Assembly (NCBI RefSeq): GCF_000430725.1
Contig: NZ_AUMO01000037.1
Coordinates: 109,332 to 173,331 of the forward strand
Direction of reading: 5' to 3'
Origin: Azohydromonas australica DSM 1124
GTDB lineage: Bacteria; Pseudomonadota; Gammaproteobacteria; Burkholderiales; Burkholderiaceae_C
Length of the DNA stretch: 64,000 bases
Position 1 is the stretch's first letter. Each line of letters starts with the position of its first letter. Below, piece after piece: positions 52,598 to 63,364 of this stretch. The position numbers were made by a program, and so were the translations under genes. The notes beneath the pieces were generated by a model. The model had not been told where the DNA came from and ran no database searches. It saw nothing but the letters and a program-made list of their open reading frames with translations.

Positions 52598-53044
52598 TCA
52601 GCCGCCCATGCGCACCAGCGGCGACGGCGGCTGCGCCGCCCCCGTGGGCCGGCCCTCGGCATCGAGCTCGATGCGGCCAATCAGCCCGCACGGGTGATCG
52701 GTGCGCCACATCGAAATCCGCAGCACCGCTGGCGTCAGCAGCTCATCGCCTGCGCCCCACAGCATCCGCTTGCACCCGACCTCCACGAAGCTCAAGACGC
52801 ATGCTCCCTGGACTTCCTCAAGGGCGCGCGCGACGAACTGGACTTGCCGGGTGACGTTCTCTTCGCCCCAGGCCAGGTCCAGCACCGCGCGCTCGATGCC
52901 CTTGTCCAGTTCCTCGCTGCGGTAGGCGATCCACCTCAACCTGAAGCCGGACAGGCGCACGCCAGGCGCCTGATACCGCGCCGAGAACCGGTCATAGAAG
53001 GCACGCAACTGCTGCGGTGGCTGGGGATCGAAGGCGTCAGGCAT
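52598..53044 (-). CDS. Hypothetical protein
   Basis: A 148-residue protein starting MPDAFDPQPPQQLRAFYDRF. Beta-rich segments alternate with helices (VRLSGFRLRWIAYRSEELD; AVLDLAWGEENVTRQVQFVA; LRISMWRTDHPCGLIGRIEL). No family is recognised. It is divergent from the decayed gene at 53137. Confidence 0.6.
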   Translation of the reverse strand: MPDAFDPQPPQQLRAFYDRFSARYQAPGVRLSGFRLRWIAYRSEELDKGIERAVLDLAWGEENVTRQVQFVARALEEVQGACVLSFVEVGCKRMLWGAGDELLTPAVLRISMWRTDHPCGLIGRIELDAEGRPTGAAQPPSPLVRMGG

Positions 53045-53136
53045 GCCACGAGCGTGCCATGCATCCGCAGGCATCATCGCCCCCGTAGGCGAACGACCGG
53101 TGGCTCGGACTCAACCCCTCACCACGGTAACAGGCC

Positions 53137-53785
53137 ATGGACCAAGGCAAGGCACGCGACTTTTGGCAGATCGTGGTGGACGGCGGGGCAACGCTGTGCA
53201 AGTTGCTGGATGCATCGCTCACCGACCAGGGACTCCAGGAGGGCCTGCAGCGCATCGGCCGGATCGTGCAGCGGCTGCGCGACGCCGCTGCCGACCTCGA
53301 TCCGCTGCTGACCGTCGAGGTAGACCACGTGCCAGCCGCCGACGGTACGGTGCGGCGCATTTCCGTAAGCTGCAACCACGATCCCAACGGCATCGAGGCG
53401 GTGCAGGCGCTCGTGGCCGCGGCGCCGGCGATGCCGCCGCCTACGCGTTCTCGCAGCCGACGCCCAGGACCATGGCACGCAAGCTAACCTCATTGGAAAT
53501 TCTCGGCCGGGAGATCCCAGTCCAACAAGTGCGCTCATGGCCGAGCCCAGCTCCACGGCGCCCGGGACGGCTTGCTCCGTGCTGAGCTCGGCCGTGATCG
53601 AGATGGGCCCGCAAGGCCTCCCCGGCGCCCTGGTGGCCGACGTCATGCTGAACATGGGGATTGGCGAACTGCGCGTGATGACGCGTGTCAGCCGTATCGG
53701 CATTGCCGTAACGGACCACGCGCCAACCAAAGCCATCCAGGCTTGGGACCTCGTGGAGATCATCGACAGCGCACCGGCGCATTGA
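53137..53785 (+). pseudogene. Gene broken by two frameshifts
   Basis: Three consecutive plus-strand frames carry protein-like sequence that joins end to end. First comes MDQGKARDFWQIVVDGGATL ... IEAVQALVAAAPAM. A second frame reads YAFSQPTPRTMARKL ... EILGREIPVQQVR. A third reads MAEPSSTAPGTACSVLSSAV ... KAIQAWDLVEIIDSAPAH. The shifts are near 53440 and 53540, and both are in the same direction. The intact protein would have about 215 residues. The family is not recognised. Sequencing error is possible but less likely for two events. Confidence 0.5.
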
Positions 53786-53995
53786 TGCGCTGACGCGCAA
53801 TTACCAGGCATCGGCACTTCAATGCATCCCGGGCAATCGCTGGCCTACCCCTATGGGCCTTCAGTGCGATCTCGTCTCGGCCCTGGCCCGCGCCCTGGCT
53901 TGTGCCTCCATTTGCCGCTTTTGCCCGGCCACTACAACCTTGGCAATCCCGTCCGCCAGCACGACCGCCGTTCGTGCGGTGGTTAGACTCCTTGC

Positions 53996-55627
53996 GTGAA
54001 AGCATCCCTGGCCTCTTCAGCGTCGCGGTTGTTCGAGGCATCACCGCTGCGGCATGCTCAGTTCCGACTGTTCTATCTCGGCTCCATAGGAACGGCACTC
54101 GGCTACACGATGCAGACGACCATTGCCTCCTGGGTGATGGCAACGCTGACGCCGTCCCAGCTGATGGTGGCCCTGGTGCAGACGGCCAGCACCGCGCCCG
54201 CCCTTTTGTTCGGATTGATTGCCGGCGCGCTGGCAGACATCGTGGACCGACGCCGGCTCATCCTGGCCACGCAATGCCTGTTGCTGGCGTCTACCGTCAT
54301 CCTGGGCGCAGCAACGCTCGCCGGATTTGTCGGCCCGATCCTGCTGCTGGCTCTCACCTTTCTGGTCGGAACCGGCCTGAGCTTGTACCTTCCGGCACAG
54401 GCAGCGACCATCAACGATCTCGTGTCAAGGGAAGATCTGCCGCGCGCCGTGGCCTTGGGTGCGGTGGCCTTCAACGTCGCACGCGCGATCGGGCCCGCAC
54501 TCGCCGGAGGTATTGCTGCCTGGCTCGGCTCGGGCAGCGCCCTGGTGACCAGCGCGCTTTTCTTCATACTGATGGTCGTCGCGGTCTATCGAATAAGGAA
54601 GCGCGAGCGCACGCTGCCTGGGGTTCCGGAGACCGTGTTGTCAGGCGTCTTGAGCGGCCTGCGCTTCGCACGACATTCGCCGGCCATGCGCTCGCTGGTG
54701 GCTCGTAATGTCAGTTTCAGCCTGTGCGCTGCCGCGTTCTGGGCGCTGCTTCCCGTGATAGCACGCGACCAGCTGCAGCTCGGTGCCGGCGGCTTCGGAC
54801 TGCTGTCGGCTGGTTTTGGCGCCGGTGCAATTGCTGGAGCACTGGCCATTCCTGGACAGCTGCAGCGTAGATCGCTGAACGTTGTCGTGACGGCCGGAAC
54901 GATGCTGTGGATAGGCGCAATCGCCTTGCTGGCTGTCGTCGATGTCGTTGCCGTGGCGATCCTGGCGGCTTTCGTCGGCGGCACGGCATGGGTGTGCGTG
55001 CTGGCGAGCCTCTCGGCCGGAACCCAGAGCAGCGCGCCGGCCTGGGTTCGAGCGCGGGCCGTGTCAGTGAATCTGGTCTCTAACCAGGCGAGTCTTGCGC
55101 TCGGCAGCGCATTGTGGGGTGCCGTGGCCTCGGCAGCCGGAACTCAAGCCGCGCTGGTGAGCTCCGCCGTCACCATGCTCTTGCTGCTCGCCATCAGCCG
55201 CCGCGCACGGGTCGCTATGGGTGACAAGGCTGCTGTCACTCCGGGGGCACAGTTGCCGGAGCTGGCCATTGCCGTCGAGCCCGGACCAAAGGATGGCCCG
55301 GTGCTGATCCAGCTCGAATACCGGGTCGATGTCGAGCATCGCGAGGCGTTTCTTCGCGCCATTCACACCCTTGAGCCGGTACGCCGCCGCAATGGGGCCA
55401 TCAGTTGGCGCGTCTTTCGCAACTTGGGGGAAGAGGGCGTCTTTGTCGAGCGGTTCATCCTTGCATCGTGGGCCGAGTACGTCAGGTTGCGCGCGAGGGC
55501 TACCATGGCGGACCGCAACCTGCTGCATGACGTCGAGAAGCTTGCGAGCGTTCCCGTGCGCATCTCGAGGTTGATAGGCATCGATCGTGAAAACGATGTA
55601 CTTGGAAACGAAACTCGCCTTGGATAA
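53996..55627 (+). CDS. MFS transporter (MFS_3/enterobactin-exporter type) with C-terminal ABM-like domain
   Basis: A 543-residue protein starting at GTG. Residues 20-410 hold about eleven membrane helices and the MFS motif ADIVDRRRLILA after helix 2. The last 120 residues are soluble (VLIQLEYRVDVEHREAFLRAI; ISWRVFRNLGEEGVFVERFI) and look like an antibiotic-biosynthesis-monooxygenase-type ferredoxin fold, a known fusion in the MFS_3 family. It is convergent with the ferredoxin reductase gene. Export of a small molecule is likely; substrate unknown. Confidence 0.85.
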   Translation: MKASLASSASRLFEASPLRHAQFRLFYLGSIGTALGYTMQTTIASWVMATLTPSQLMVALVQTASTAPALLFGLIAGALADIVDRRRLILATQCLLLASTVILGAATLAGFVGPILLLALTFLVGTGLSLYLPAQAATINDLVSREDLPRAVALGAVAFNVARAIGPALAGGIAAWLGSGSALVTSALFFILMVVAVYRIRKRERTLPGVPETVLSGVLSGLRFARHSPAMRSLVARNVSFSLCAAAFWALLPVIARDQLQLGAGGFGLLSAGFGAGAIAGALAIPGQLQRRSLNVVVTAGTMLWIGAIALLAVVDVVAVAILAAFVGGTAWVCVLASLSAGTQSSAPAWVRARAVSVNLVSNQASLALGSALWGAVASAAGTQAALVSSAVTMLLLLAISRRARVAMGDKAAVTPGAQLPELAIAVEPGPKDGPVLIQLEYRVDVEHREAFLRAIHTLEPVRRRNGAISWRVFRNLGEEGVFVERFILASWAEYVRLRARATMADRNLLHDVEKLASVPVRISRLIGIDRENDVLGNETRLG

Positions 55628-55769
55628 CTCGCTGCTGCTTGTTGCATGCCAGCGGCCCAACATTTCCGAGACTGTTGTCCATTTGAGCGCTGAATCGATT
55701 TCGACGCAGGTCCGGGCCCGCTATTCCTCAGGCCCGACAAGGTCCGTATACGTCAACTGATGTTTGTTG

Positions 55770-56987
55770 CTAGAGAAACGACTTCAATGGCTTCGATGGA
55801 TCGCAGGCCATTTCAGGATCGGGATTGCTACCGGCCTCGAGCAGCTTGCGTGCGGCCATGTGGTCCAGCGGCGCGTTGACCGACTCCACGCACGTCAGGC
55901 GACCTCCGGCGTAGTGCAGGAGCGAGAAGCTGGCTTCGCTGGCGCCAGGGCGACGCAGGCGAATTCCGTCAGCCGGCATCAGCCCAGCCATCTGCAAGCG
56001 CAGGCTGCCCTGCTCGGACCAGAACCACGGCAGCGCCCGGTAGGGCTGCTGTGCGCCGGTGAGCGTCGCCACGGCAGCACGCGCCTGGTCGTTGGCGTTC
56101 TGCACCGACTCCAGCCGCAACCGCCGGCCGCTGGTGGGCTCAGGAAAGCTCGTGCAGTCGCCCACGGCCAGGATGGCCGGGTCACTGGTGCGCATGTGCT
56201 CGTCCACGACGATGCCGTTCTCGCATTCCAGACCCGCATCACTGGCCAGTTGGTGCTCCGGCACGGCACCGATGCCCAGCACGAGCAGGTCCACCTCCTG
56301 CCGCACCCCATCCGCGGCCAGCCCTATCAGTCGCGCGCCCTCGGTTTCGAAGTGGCCGACCGCCACGCCCAGGCGCACCTCGATGCCTGCGGCGCGGTGC
56401 GTGTCCAGCACGTGCTGCGCCAACTCTGGCGACACTGAGCGCATCAGCAGCCGCGGCGCTGATTCGAGCACCGTCACCGCTTTGCCCAGCGCACGCGCGG
56501 TCGCTGCGACCTCCAGGCCAATGAAGCCGCCGCCCAGCACGGTGACATGTGCCGAAGCGGCCAGCAGCATGCGCAGGCGCTGCGCATCGTCGGCATTGCG
56601 CAGCACTGCAACGTTGTCGAGGTCGGCGTGCAGATGGGGCAACTGCCGCGCGCGCGTGCCGGTGGCCAGCACGAGCCGGCCATAGGGAAGTTCCTGCCCG
56701 GAGTGCAGCAGCAGGCGACGTCGCGCACGGGCGATGGCCACGGCCGCGTCGGCTCGGTGAACCGTGATGCCGGACTCGTCAAACCAGGACTTGGCGCGGT
56801 GTTCCTGCAACGGCTCCTGGCCATTTTTCAGAAACGACTTCGACAGCGGTGGGCGCTGGTAGGGCAGCCATGTCTCCTCGCACACCAGGTGCACGCGAGC
56901 GCCTTGCCCCAACGCGGCCAAGCCTGCGCACACCTGCACGCCGGCATGCCCGCCACCCACGACAACGATGGGGTCCAGTTCATCCAT
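55770..56987 (-). CDS. FAD-dependent ferredoxin reductase
   Basis: A 405-residue flavoprotein. The FAD-binding motif is PIVVVGGGHAGVQVCAGLAA at the N-terminus. The NADH-binding motif is VTVLGGGFIGLEVAATARAL, and ILAVGDCTSFP is the second FAD contact. ATG at 56987 is chosen because AGGAG lies 6 bases before it. It would pass electrons from NAD(P)H to the [2Fe-2S] ferredoxin and so to the P450. It overlaps the MarR gene by 8 bases. Confidence 0.9.
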   Translation of the reverse strand: MDELDPIVVVGGGHAGVQVCAGLAALGQGARVHLVCEETWLPYQRPPLSKSFLKNGQEPLQEHRAKSWFDESGITVHRADAAVAIARARRRLLLHSGQELPYGRLVLATGTRARQLPHLHADLDNVAVLRNADDAQRLRMLLAASAHVTVLGGGFIGLEVAATARALGKAVTVLESAPRLLMRSVSPELAQHVLDTHRAAGIEVRLGVAVGHFETEGARLIGLAADGVRQEVDLLVLGIGAVPEHQLASDAGLECENGIVVDEHMRTSDPAILAVGDCTSFPEPTSGRRLRLESVQNANDQARAAVATLTGAQQPYRALPWFWSEQGSLRLQMAGLMPADGIRLRRPGASEASFSLLHYAGGRLTCVESVNAPLDHMAARKLLEAGSNPDPEMACDPSKPLKSFL

Positions 56988-57555
56988 GTCCATCTCCTGC
57001 AAATGTCGGGACTTCATCAGCCGCAGCCGGCGCAACATGCTGCTCGACGTAGCGCTGGGTGGCCACCTCCACCTCGGACAGGTTGTCATGCAAGCGCCTG
57101 AGCAGCGCCAGCAGCGCCTGTTGCTCCGGTCTGCTCAGCACCGACAGGAAGGCCCGTTCACGCTCCAGGGCAACGCCAAGGAGCAGGTCATGCAGCGCGC
57201 GACCCTTGGGGGTGAGCGTGGCAACGCGCAGGCGGCCATCGCTGGCGTCCAGCCCCAGCGTGATCAGACCGCGTGATTGCATTTCCTTGAAGCAGCGGCT
57301 CACCGCTGCCTTGTCCATGCCGATGACCCGGGACACCTGCTGCGCCGAGACCCTGTCCTGCGTGGCAAGCAGCACCAGGCAGCGCCAGATCTCGATGCCC
57401 ACGCCAGAGAAAGCCAGGTAGTGCTGCGAGGCGCCGCGCGAGAGCTTGTTGGCGATCCACGTCAGGTAGGCTGGGACGTAGGCGTCGAGGTCCACCTGCG
57501 CTGGCCCTGGCGCCGCCTCGCACCGCTGGCTCGCATCGAGGTTGGAGGCCTCCAT
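56980..57555 (-). CDS. MarR-family regulator
   Basis: A 191-residue protein. The winged helix spans residues 60-150: FSGVGIEIWRCLVLLATQD, VSAQQVSRVIGMDKAAVSRCF, GLITLGLDASDGRLRVATLTP (the wing). It lies inside the P450 operon between ferredoxin and reductase, so it is probably a repressor released by an aromatic acid ligand. The palindrome at 59178-59189 in the operon promoter is its best candidate site. Confidence 0.85.
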   Translation of the reverse strand: MEASNLDASQRCEAAPGPAQVDLDAYVPAYLTWIANKLSRGASQHYLAFSGVGIEIWRCLVLLATQDRVSAQQVSRVIGMDKAAVSRCFKEMQSRGLITLGLDASDGRLRVATLTPKGRALHDLLLGVALERERAFLSVLSRPEQQALLALLRRLHDNLSEVEVATQRYVEQHVAPAAADEVPTFAGDGHG

Positions 57556-57566
57556 GCGGTCACGCC

Positions 57567-57890
57567 CTATTGCTGCCGCTGCGGCAGGCGCACCACCAGC
57601 CCGTCCAGTGCGGCGCTGAGCTTGATCTGGCAAGACAGCCGGCTCTCGGGCCGGCGCTCGTCGGCCGTGCATTCGAGCATTTCCAGCTCGTTGGCCAGAG
57701 GCGGCTCCAGCCGTGCCAGCCACACCGGCTCGACGTACACGTGGCAAGTGGCGCACATCGCCGAGCCGCCGCATTCGGCCACGATGCCGGCGATGCCTGC
57801 GCCGGTGGCAACTTGCATGACGCTGGCGCCCTCGACCGCCTGCACGGGCTGCTGGCGGCCGTCGGGATGGATGAACGTGACTTGAGGCAT
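57567..57890 (-). CDS. [2Fe-2S] ferredoxin
   Basis: A 107-residue ferredoxin of the adrenodoxin/putidaredoxin type. The cluster ligands are visible in ECGGSAMCATCHVYV, with the fourth Cys in SRLSCQI. It is the redox partner of the adjacent P450; the HaPux ferredoxin beside CYP199A in Rhodopseudomonas is the model. It starts 15 bases after the P450 stop. Confidence 0.9.
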   Translation of the reverse strand: MPQVTFIHPDGRQQPVQAVEGASVMQVATGAGIAGIVAECGGSAMCATCHVYVEPVWLARLEPPLANELEMLECTADERRPESRLSCQIKLSAALDGLVVRLPQRQQ

Positions 57891-57905
57891 GGTCGTCTTT
57901 CGGGT

Positions 57906-59105
57906 TCAGGCAGGGATGAGGCGCAGCGGCAGCGTCTCCAGCGCGCGCAGCGTGTTGTTCAGGCGCCGCGTGGGCTCGCCCGTGAGCTCGATGCGCTTGA
58001 CGCGCCGGGCCAGGGCCGAGAGGACCACTTCGCCTTCGAGCCGCGCGATGGCCTGGCCCACGCAGCCGTGGATGCCGGAGCCGAACGCCATGTGGCCCAC
58101 GGGGCGGCGGGTGATGTCGTAACGGTCCGGGTCAGGCCACTTGCGCGGGTCGCGGTTGGCCGCGGCGAGCATGCACAGCACCTTGGTGTTCTCCTGCACC
58201 GGCACGCCGGCGATCTCCGTGGCGCGCACGGCGGTGCGGTAGAAGGTCTGGGCGGTGGACTCCCAGCGCAGCGCCTCCTCGAAGGCCGGTCGCGCCAGCG
58301 CCGGGTCGCCGTGCAGCCGGGCGTACTCGCCGGGATGCTGGGCCAGACTGTAGAGCGCGTTGCCGATGCCGTTGATGGTCGTGTCCACGCCGGCTGACAG
58401 GAACGAGCGCACCAGCATCGGCGCCTGCTCCATCGTGATCTCGCCGGCCTCGGCGGCCTGGTAGATCTGGTCGCCGAAGCCGCCGGGGCGCAACTGCGCG
58501 CGCTGGCAGTGATCCATGATCCACTGCGTCACCGGGCCCACGCGCTCGGCCGACCTGGCCAGCAGCTCGTTTCTCGGCCCCATGGAGTTGAAGACCAGGT
58601 CGCCGTAGAGCAGCAGGTTCTCGCGGCCCTCGCCGTCCAGGCCCACGGCGTCCGGAAACACCTTGAGCGGGTAGGGCTGCGCGAGATCGTGGATGCCGTC
58701 GATCTCGCCCTTGGCCACGCAGCGCTCGACGAGCGCATCGGCCTCGGCCGCGAAGGTGGCGCGGATCTGCATCACCGTCTTGGGACTGAGGATGCGCGAG
58801 AGGATCGCTCGCGTGGCCGTGTGGTGTGGCGGGTCGGCCTCCAGGATCAGGCTGGGCGGCCGGAAGGGCTTCTCGGTGCGGAAGTTCGTCAGACCCACAC
58901 CGGCGGAGGAGATGAACGTGGCATGGTCGTTCAGCACCGCGTGGACCTGCTCATGCCGTGCACAGGCCATCACGCTCGGGTAGGGCGACAGGCGCACCAC
59001 CGCGCCGGCCTCGCGCATGCGCTCATGCATCGGGTAGGGATGGAGAAGGTTCTCCGGCGCGTAAGGATCGATGTCCAGCTCGGGAACAGCTGCGGTCTCG
59101 TTCAT
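57906..59105 (-). CDS. Cytochrome P450, CYP199A-like
   Basis: A 399-residue soluble P450. The I-helix SAGVDTTINGIGNALYSLA carries the Asp-Thr pair near residue 241. EEALRWESTAQTFYRTAVR holds the ExxR region. The heme loop MAFGSGIHGCVGQAIARLEG has its Cys near residue 349. The C-terminal NNTLRALETLPLRL is typical of CYP199A, which oxidises para-substituted benzoates, for example demethylating 4-methoxybenzoate. AGGAG precedes the ATG. The exact substrate is inferred from family and context only. Confidence 0.85.
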   Translation of the reverse strand: MNETAAVPELDIDPYAPENLLHPYPMHERMREAGAVVRLSPYPSVMACARHEQVHAVLNDHATFISSAGVGLTNFRTEKPFRPPSLILEADPPHHTATRAILSRILSPKTVMQIRATFAAEADALVERCVAKGEIDGIHDLAQPYPLKVFPDAVGLDGEGRENLLLYGDLVFNSMGPRNELLARSAERVGPVTQWIMDHCQRAQLRPGGFGDQIYQAAEAGEITMEQAPMLVRSFLSAGVDTTINGIGNALYSLAQHPGEYARLHGDPALARPAFEEALRWESTAQTFYRTAVRATEIAGVPVQENTKVLCMLAAANRDPRKWPDPDRYDITRRPVGHMAFGSGIHGCVGQAIARLEGEVVLSALARRVKRIELTGEPTRRLNNTLRALETLPLRLIPA

Positions 59106-59177
59106 CGGGTCTCCTGTTGATGCTCATCACCCGGCTGGAACGCCAGGCAGCCAAGATATATATGATTCTTCTACTTT

Positions 59178-59189
59178 TTGATTTATCAA
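59178..59189. promoter_or_regulatory. Palindrome over the -35 of the P450 operon
   Basis: TTGAT-TT-ATCAA lies in an AT-rich promoter. On the minus strand TTGATA is a fair -35, with TCATAT 18 bases on as the -10. The repeat overlaps the -35, so a bound MarR-type repressor would block polymerase. Confidence 0.55.
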
Positions 59190-59599
59190 CTTATTGGCGG
59201 TTTCCCTACGACGTTCTGGCATGTGCTGATCCGGTTCGGCCTGGAGCATGCCCATGCGGGGGTTTGCACGCCTCGCATGCCGTGCATGCGTAACCCGAGA
59301 TCGGTTACCCGACCTGTGCGGGGCCACCGTTCTCCATTGCGCCAAAGAAGATGCAGCCGCTCGTGCAGCGCTCGCGGCGCTGTCAGGCAGCAGGTAGTGC
59401 TTGCCCCACGGGAGCTGGGCAGGGCACAGGGCCGCTTCCTCTGTGCCCTTTCCCGGGAGCTCCGATGGCGGTCCCGCAGCCGCGGAGTACCGCGCGCAGG
59501 GTGCCTTGGCCCGTGCTGGTTGCCATCCCGATGCACCAGAGCTTCGGGATGGCTGCTGGCGGTATCTGAGCGGGCCGGGAAATCAAGGCGCGCCGCGGA
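59190..59599. other. Intergenic region between P450 operon and porin
   Basis: About 400 bases with no supported gene. It contains the far part of the P450 promoter and, at 59522-59553, a strong hairpin after the porin. The rest is GC-rich with no clear signal. Confidence 0.4.
59522..59553 (-). terminator. Hairpin downstream of the porin gene
   Basis: GCCATCCCGA and TCGGGATGGC form a perfect 10-bp stem with a 12-base loop, about 47 bases past the porin stop. There is no T-run, so it may stabilise the mRNA or act in a factor-dependent way rather than as a classical terminator. Confidence 0.5.
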
Positions 59600-60703
59600 T
59601 CAGAATGCGTGCCGCACGCCCAGGGCCACGCCGGTCTGCGAGCCGCCGGGCACCGGCACTCCCCCGGGAGCGCCGCTGCTCACCGACAACGCCAGCGGGC
59701 CGTCGTTGTCGATGCGAGCGGCCGTGACGTAGGCCGCGGTGCGCTTGGACAGCGCGTAGGTGCCGCGCAGCGCCAGCAGCGTGGCCTGCGCCGGGCTGCC
59801 GCGGTAGTCCAGCTTGGCGATCTGTCCTTCCAGCGAGAAGGCCGGCGTGATCGCGTAGGCCGCTTCGACGTAGCCGAGGTTGCTGCGCCGTGCGACGGCC
59901 GTGGTGCCCTCGTTGTCACGCCGGATCCAGCCCGCGCCGACCTTCCAGGCACCGAGCTTGGCGTAGGCCGTGAGGAACAGGCGCTCGTCCGTGAGATCGC
60001 TTGAAGTCAAGCCCGCCGCGGCATTGGCGCCGCCGCGTTGGCGATCCCAGGCAAAGGCGGCGCCCCAGGCAGCGGTGTCGTACTTGAGCATGGCCGAGGC
60101 GGCGCGGCAGGCCTGTGCATCGGCGGCGCTCTCGCCGCCGCAGCCGGCGCCCGCAGGCGCGGCGGCCACGTCGCGGCCCAGGCTGTAGTTGGCGCCGGCG
60201 CTCCAAGGCCCCCAGCGGCCCTGCCAGGCGACCGTGTTGTCAAAGCGAGCCTGCGGGATGTAGGGGTCCAGCGAGCCCGTGCCGAAGAGGTTGGGCCCCA
60301 GGATGCCGGCATCCAGCATGGACAGGAAGTACATGCTGTACTGCCGTCCCAGCGACACCGTTCCCAGCGTCGGGCTGGACAGCCCGACGTAGGCCTGCCG
60401 CCCGAACAGCCGCCCCGCCTGATTCGAGCCGCCGGTGTCGGGGCCGAAGCCGGACTCCAGCACGAAAACGCCGCGCAACCCGCCGCCGAGATCCTCGCTG
60501 CCACGCAGGCCCCAGCGCGAGGGCAGCGAGGCCGTGATGCCAGGCATGCGCGTGAGCGAGCCACCGGTGGGGGCCACGTGGTTCAGGTGCTCCACGGCGA
60601 CGTCGATCAGGCCATAGAGCTGCACGCTGGGGCCGGGGCTCTGGGCTTGCGCCGCGCCAGCCAGGGCAGCCAGCAAGGTGGCCAGGGTGGTCTTCTTCTT
60701 CAT
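59600..60703 (-). CDS. Gram-negative porin (Burkholderiales type)
   Basis: A 367-residue outer-membrane porin. Signal peptide MKKKTTLATLLAALAGAAQA. The first strand is SVQLYGLIDVAVEHLN. SRWGLRGSEDLGGGL and RLFGRQAYVGLSSPTLGTVSLG are family signatures. The chain ends GVRHAF with the terminal Phe needed for assembly. The start at 60703 gives the best GGAGG spacing. Between transport and P450 genes it probably admits the aromatic substrate. Confidence 0.9.
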   Translation of the reverse strand: MKKKTTLATLLAALAGAAQAQSPGPSVQLYGLIDVAVEHLNHVAPTGGSLTRMPGITASLPSRWGLRGSEDLGGGLRGVFVLESGFGPDTGGSNQAGRLFGRQAYVGLSSPTLGTVSLGRQYSMYFLSMLDAGILGPNLFGTGSLDPYIPQARFDNTVAWQGRWGPWSAGANYSLGRDVAAAPAGAGCGGESAADAQACRAASAMLKYDTAAWGAAFAWDRQRGGANAAAGLTSSDLTDERLFLTAYAKLGAWKVGAGWIRRDNEGTTAVARRSNLGYVEAAYAITPAFSLEGQIAKLDYRGSPAQATLLALRGTYALSKRTAAYVTAARIDNDGPLALSVSSGAPGGVPVPGGSQTGVALGVRHAF

Positions 60704-60868
60704 CATCCCCTCCAAAGGGAGTAGCAAATGGATGCGCTTCACCGTTGCGCCGCAACCCGGCGGTACGGGAGCGCCCGCTGCGTTGGGCTGCAGTCAGCAG
60801 CCATGGCCCAAGGGTTGGCGTGCCGCGCGGCCATGGGCGCGCGGCGCAAACGCCAGCGGGCCTGCTGC

Positions 60869-61575
60869 TCAGGTGACAGCGACGCCGACGTGGCGATCGA
60901 GGATGTCGGGGCTTTGCAGCAGCTCCTGGCTGCCGCCGGCGTGGACGATGCTGCCGTGGTCCATGATCAGCGCGTCCCGCGCGAAGCCCAGTGCCTCGTG
61001 CACCTGCTGCTCGACGATGACAACGGACAGCTTCCCATCCGCCGTCAGCGCCTTGAAGGCCTGCAGCAGTTCCTGCCGGATCAGGGGCGAGAGCCCCTCC
61101 AGCGGCTCGTCGAGCAGCAGCAGCCGGGGCTGGCCCAGCAGCGCGCGCGCCACCGACAGCATCTGCTGCTCGCCGCCGGAGAGGTGGTTGCCCGCATTGC
61201 GCCGCCGCTCCTTCAGGCGGGGAAACAGCGTATAGGCCTCCTCCAGCGCGCTGCGCGGACGGCGCTTGAGTCCTGCGATCAGGTTCTCCTCGACGCTGAG
61301 CGACGCGAAGATGTCGCGCGTCTGCGGCACGTAGCCCAGGCCCAGCTGGGCGCGCTGGTGTGCAGACAGCCGGGTGATGTCCCGGCCGTCGAACACGACG
61401 CGGCCAGCGCGCACTTCGGCCAGGCCCATGATGGCCTTGAGCGTGGTGGACTTGCCCACGCCGTTGCGGCCCACCAGGGCCGTGCGGCTGGCTGCCGCCA
61501 GCGACAGGTTCAGGTGATTCAGTACCGTCAGTGGGCCATAGCCCGCGACGACCTCGTGCATCTCCAGCAGCATGC

Positions 61576-61579
<4 letters not shown>
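60869..61579 (-). CDS. livF: Branched-chain/aromatic ABC transporter ATPase (LivF-like)
   Basis: A 236-residue ATPase. Walker A is VGRNGVGKST, Q-loop VPQTRDIFASLS, signature LSGGEQQM, Walker B LLLLDEPLEGLSP. The C-terminal part has the EQQVHEAL switch of LivF proteins. It overlaps livG by 4 bases. In this context the cargo is more likely an aromatic acid than an amino acid. Confidence 0.9.
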
Positions 61580-62330
<751 letters not shown>

Positions 62331-62334
<4 letters not shown>

Positions 62335-63350
62335 GCGTGGCGCTCCTTGGCGTCCGGGGCCGTGGGCGTGCGGCGTGGCCACAGGCGCTGCAGGGGCGCC
62401 AGGAACCAGCAGGCGATGCGCTCACGGGGTAGCAGCACCACCAGCATCAGCACCCCGCCGACCACGAACAGCCAGTGGTACGGATTGATGGCGGCCGCGG
62501 TGTGGTGCAGCACCATGAAGACGGCTGCGCCGATGAGCGCCCCGTAGAGCCGCCCGGCGCCGCCGAGCACCAGCATCACCAGCGCCTCGGCCGAGAGTGC
62601 GAAGCCCAGGCTGTCCAGGCCGACGATGGTGTTGACCTGCGCCGACAGCGCGCCGGCCACGCCGGCCAGCGTGCCGGCCACCGTGTAGACGACGAAGAGC
62701 TGGCGCCACACCGGCGTGCCCAGCGCCGCCATGCGGGCGCGGCTCTGGTGGATGCCCTGCACCGAGAGGCCGAAGGGCGAGTCCACCAGCCGGCGCGCCA
62801 GCCAGTAGCCCAGCACCAGCACCACCAGCGCATACCAGAAGGCCAGCCGCCCCTCGAAGTCGAATTCCAGCCCCAGCAGCGGCTGCATCAGGTAGCCCGA
62901 GAGGCCGTCGTCGCCGCCGGTCCACTCACGGTACTTGCTGGCCAGGTTCTGCACGATGGAGGCGATAGCCACCGTCAGCATCAGGAACGTGAAGCCCTGG
63001 TAGCGCAGCAGCAGCAGGGCCGAGAGTGCGGCCAGCGCTGACCCGGCGCCGGCGCCTACGGCCAGGCCCAGCAACGGGTCGGCGCTCCAGCGCAGCGCGG
63101 TGATGCCCGCGGCGTAGGCACCGGCGCCGAAGAGCGCCGCGTGGCCCAGCGTGGCCAGGCCCGCATAGCCCACCAGCAGGTCCAGCGACAGCACGAACAG
63201 CGCCATGATGGCAATGCGGCTGAGCAGCCCCAGCTGGTCCGGGAAAGCCAGGCAGGCCGCCGCGCCGACGGCAGCGATGAGGGCACAGTGGCGCCAGGCG
63301 GCGCCGCGCAGCGGCGCGCGCACGCCGGCAGAAGCAGGTGTGGTTGTCAT
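62331..63350 (-). CDS. livM: ABC transporter permease (LivM-like)
   Basis: A 339-residue permease with about nine membrane helices and the LivM signature VGYAGLATLGHAALFGAGAY. SVQGIHQSRARMAALGTPVW is the conserved cytoplasmic loop that meets the ATPases. The start at 63350 has no visible ribosome site; translation is probably coupled to livH, which ends 14 bases upstream. Confidence 0.9.
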
Positions 63351-63364
63351 GATGGAGGAGGAGT

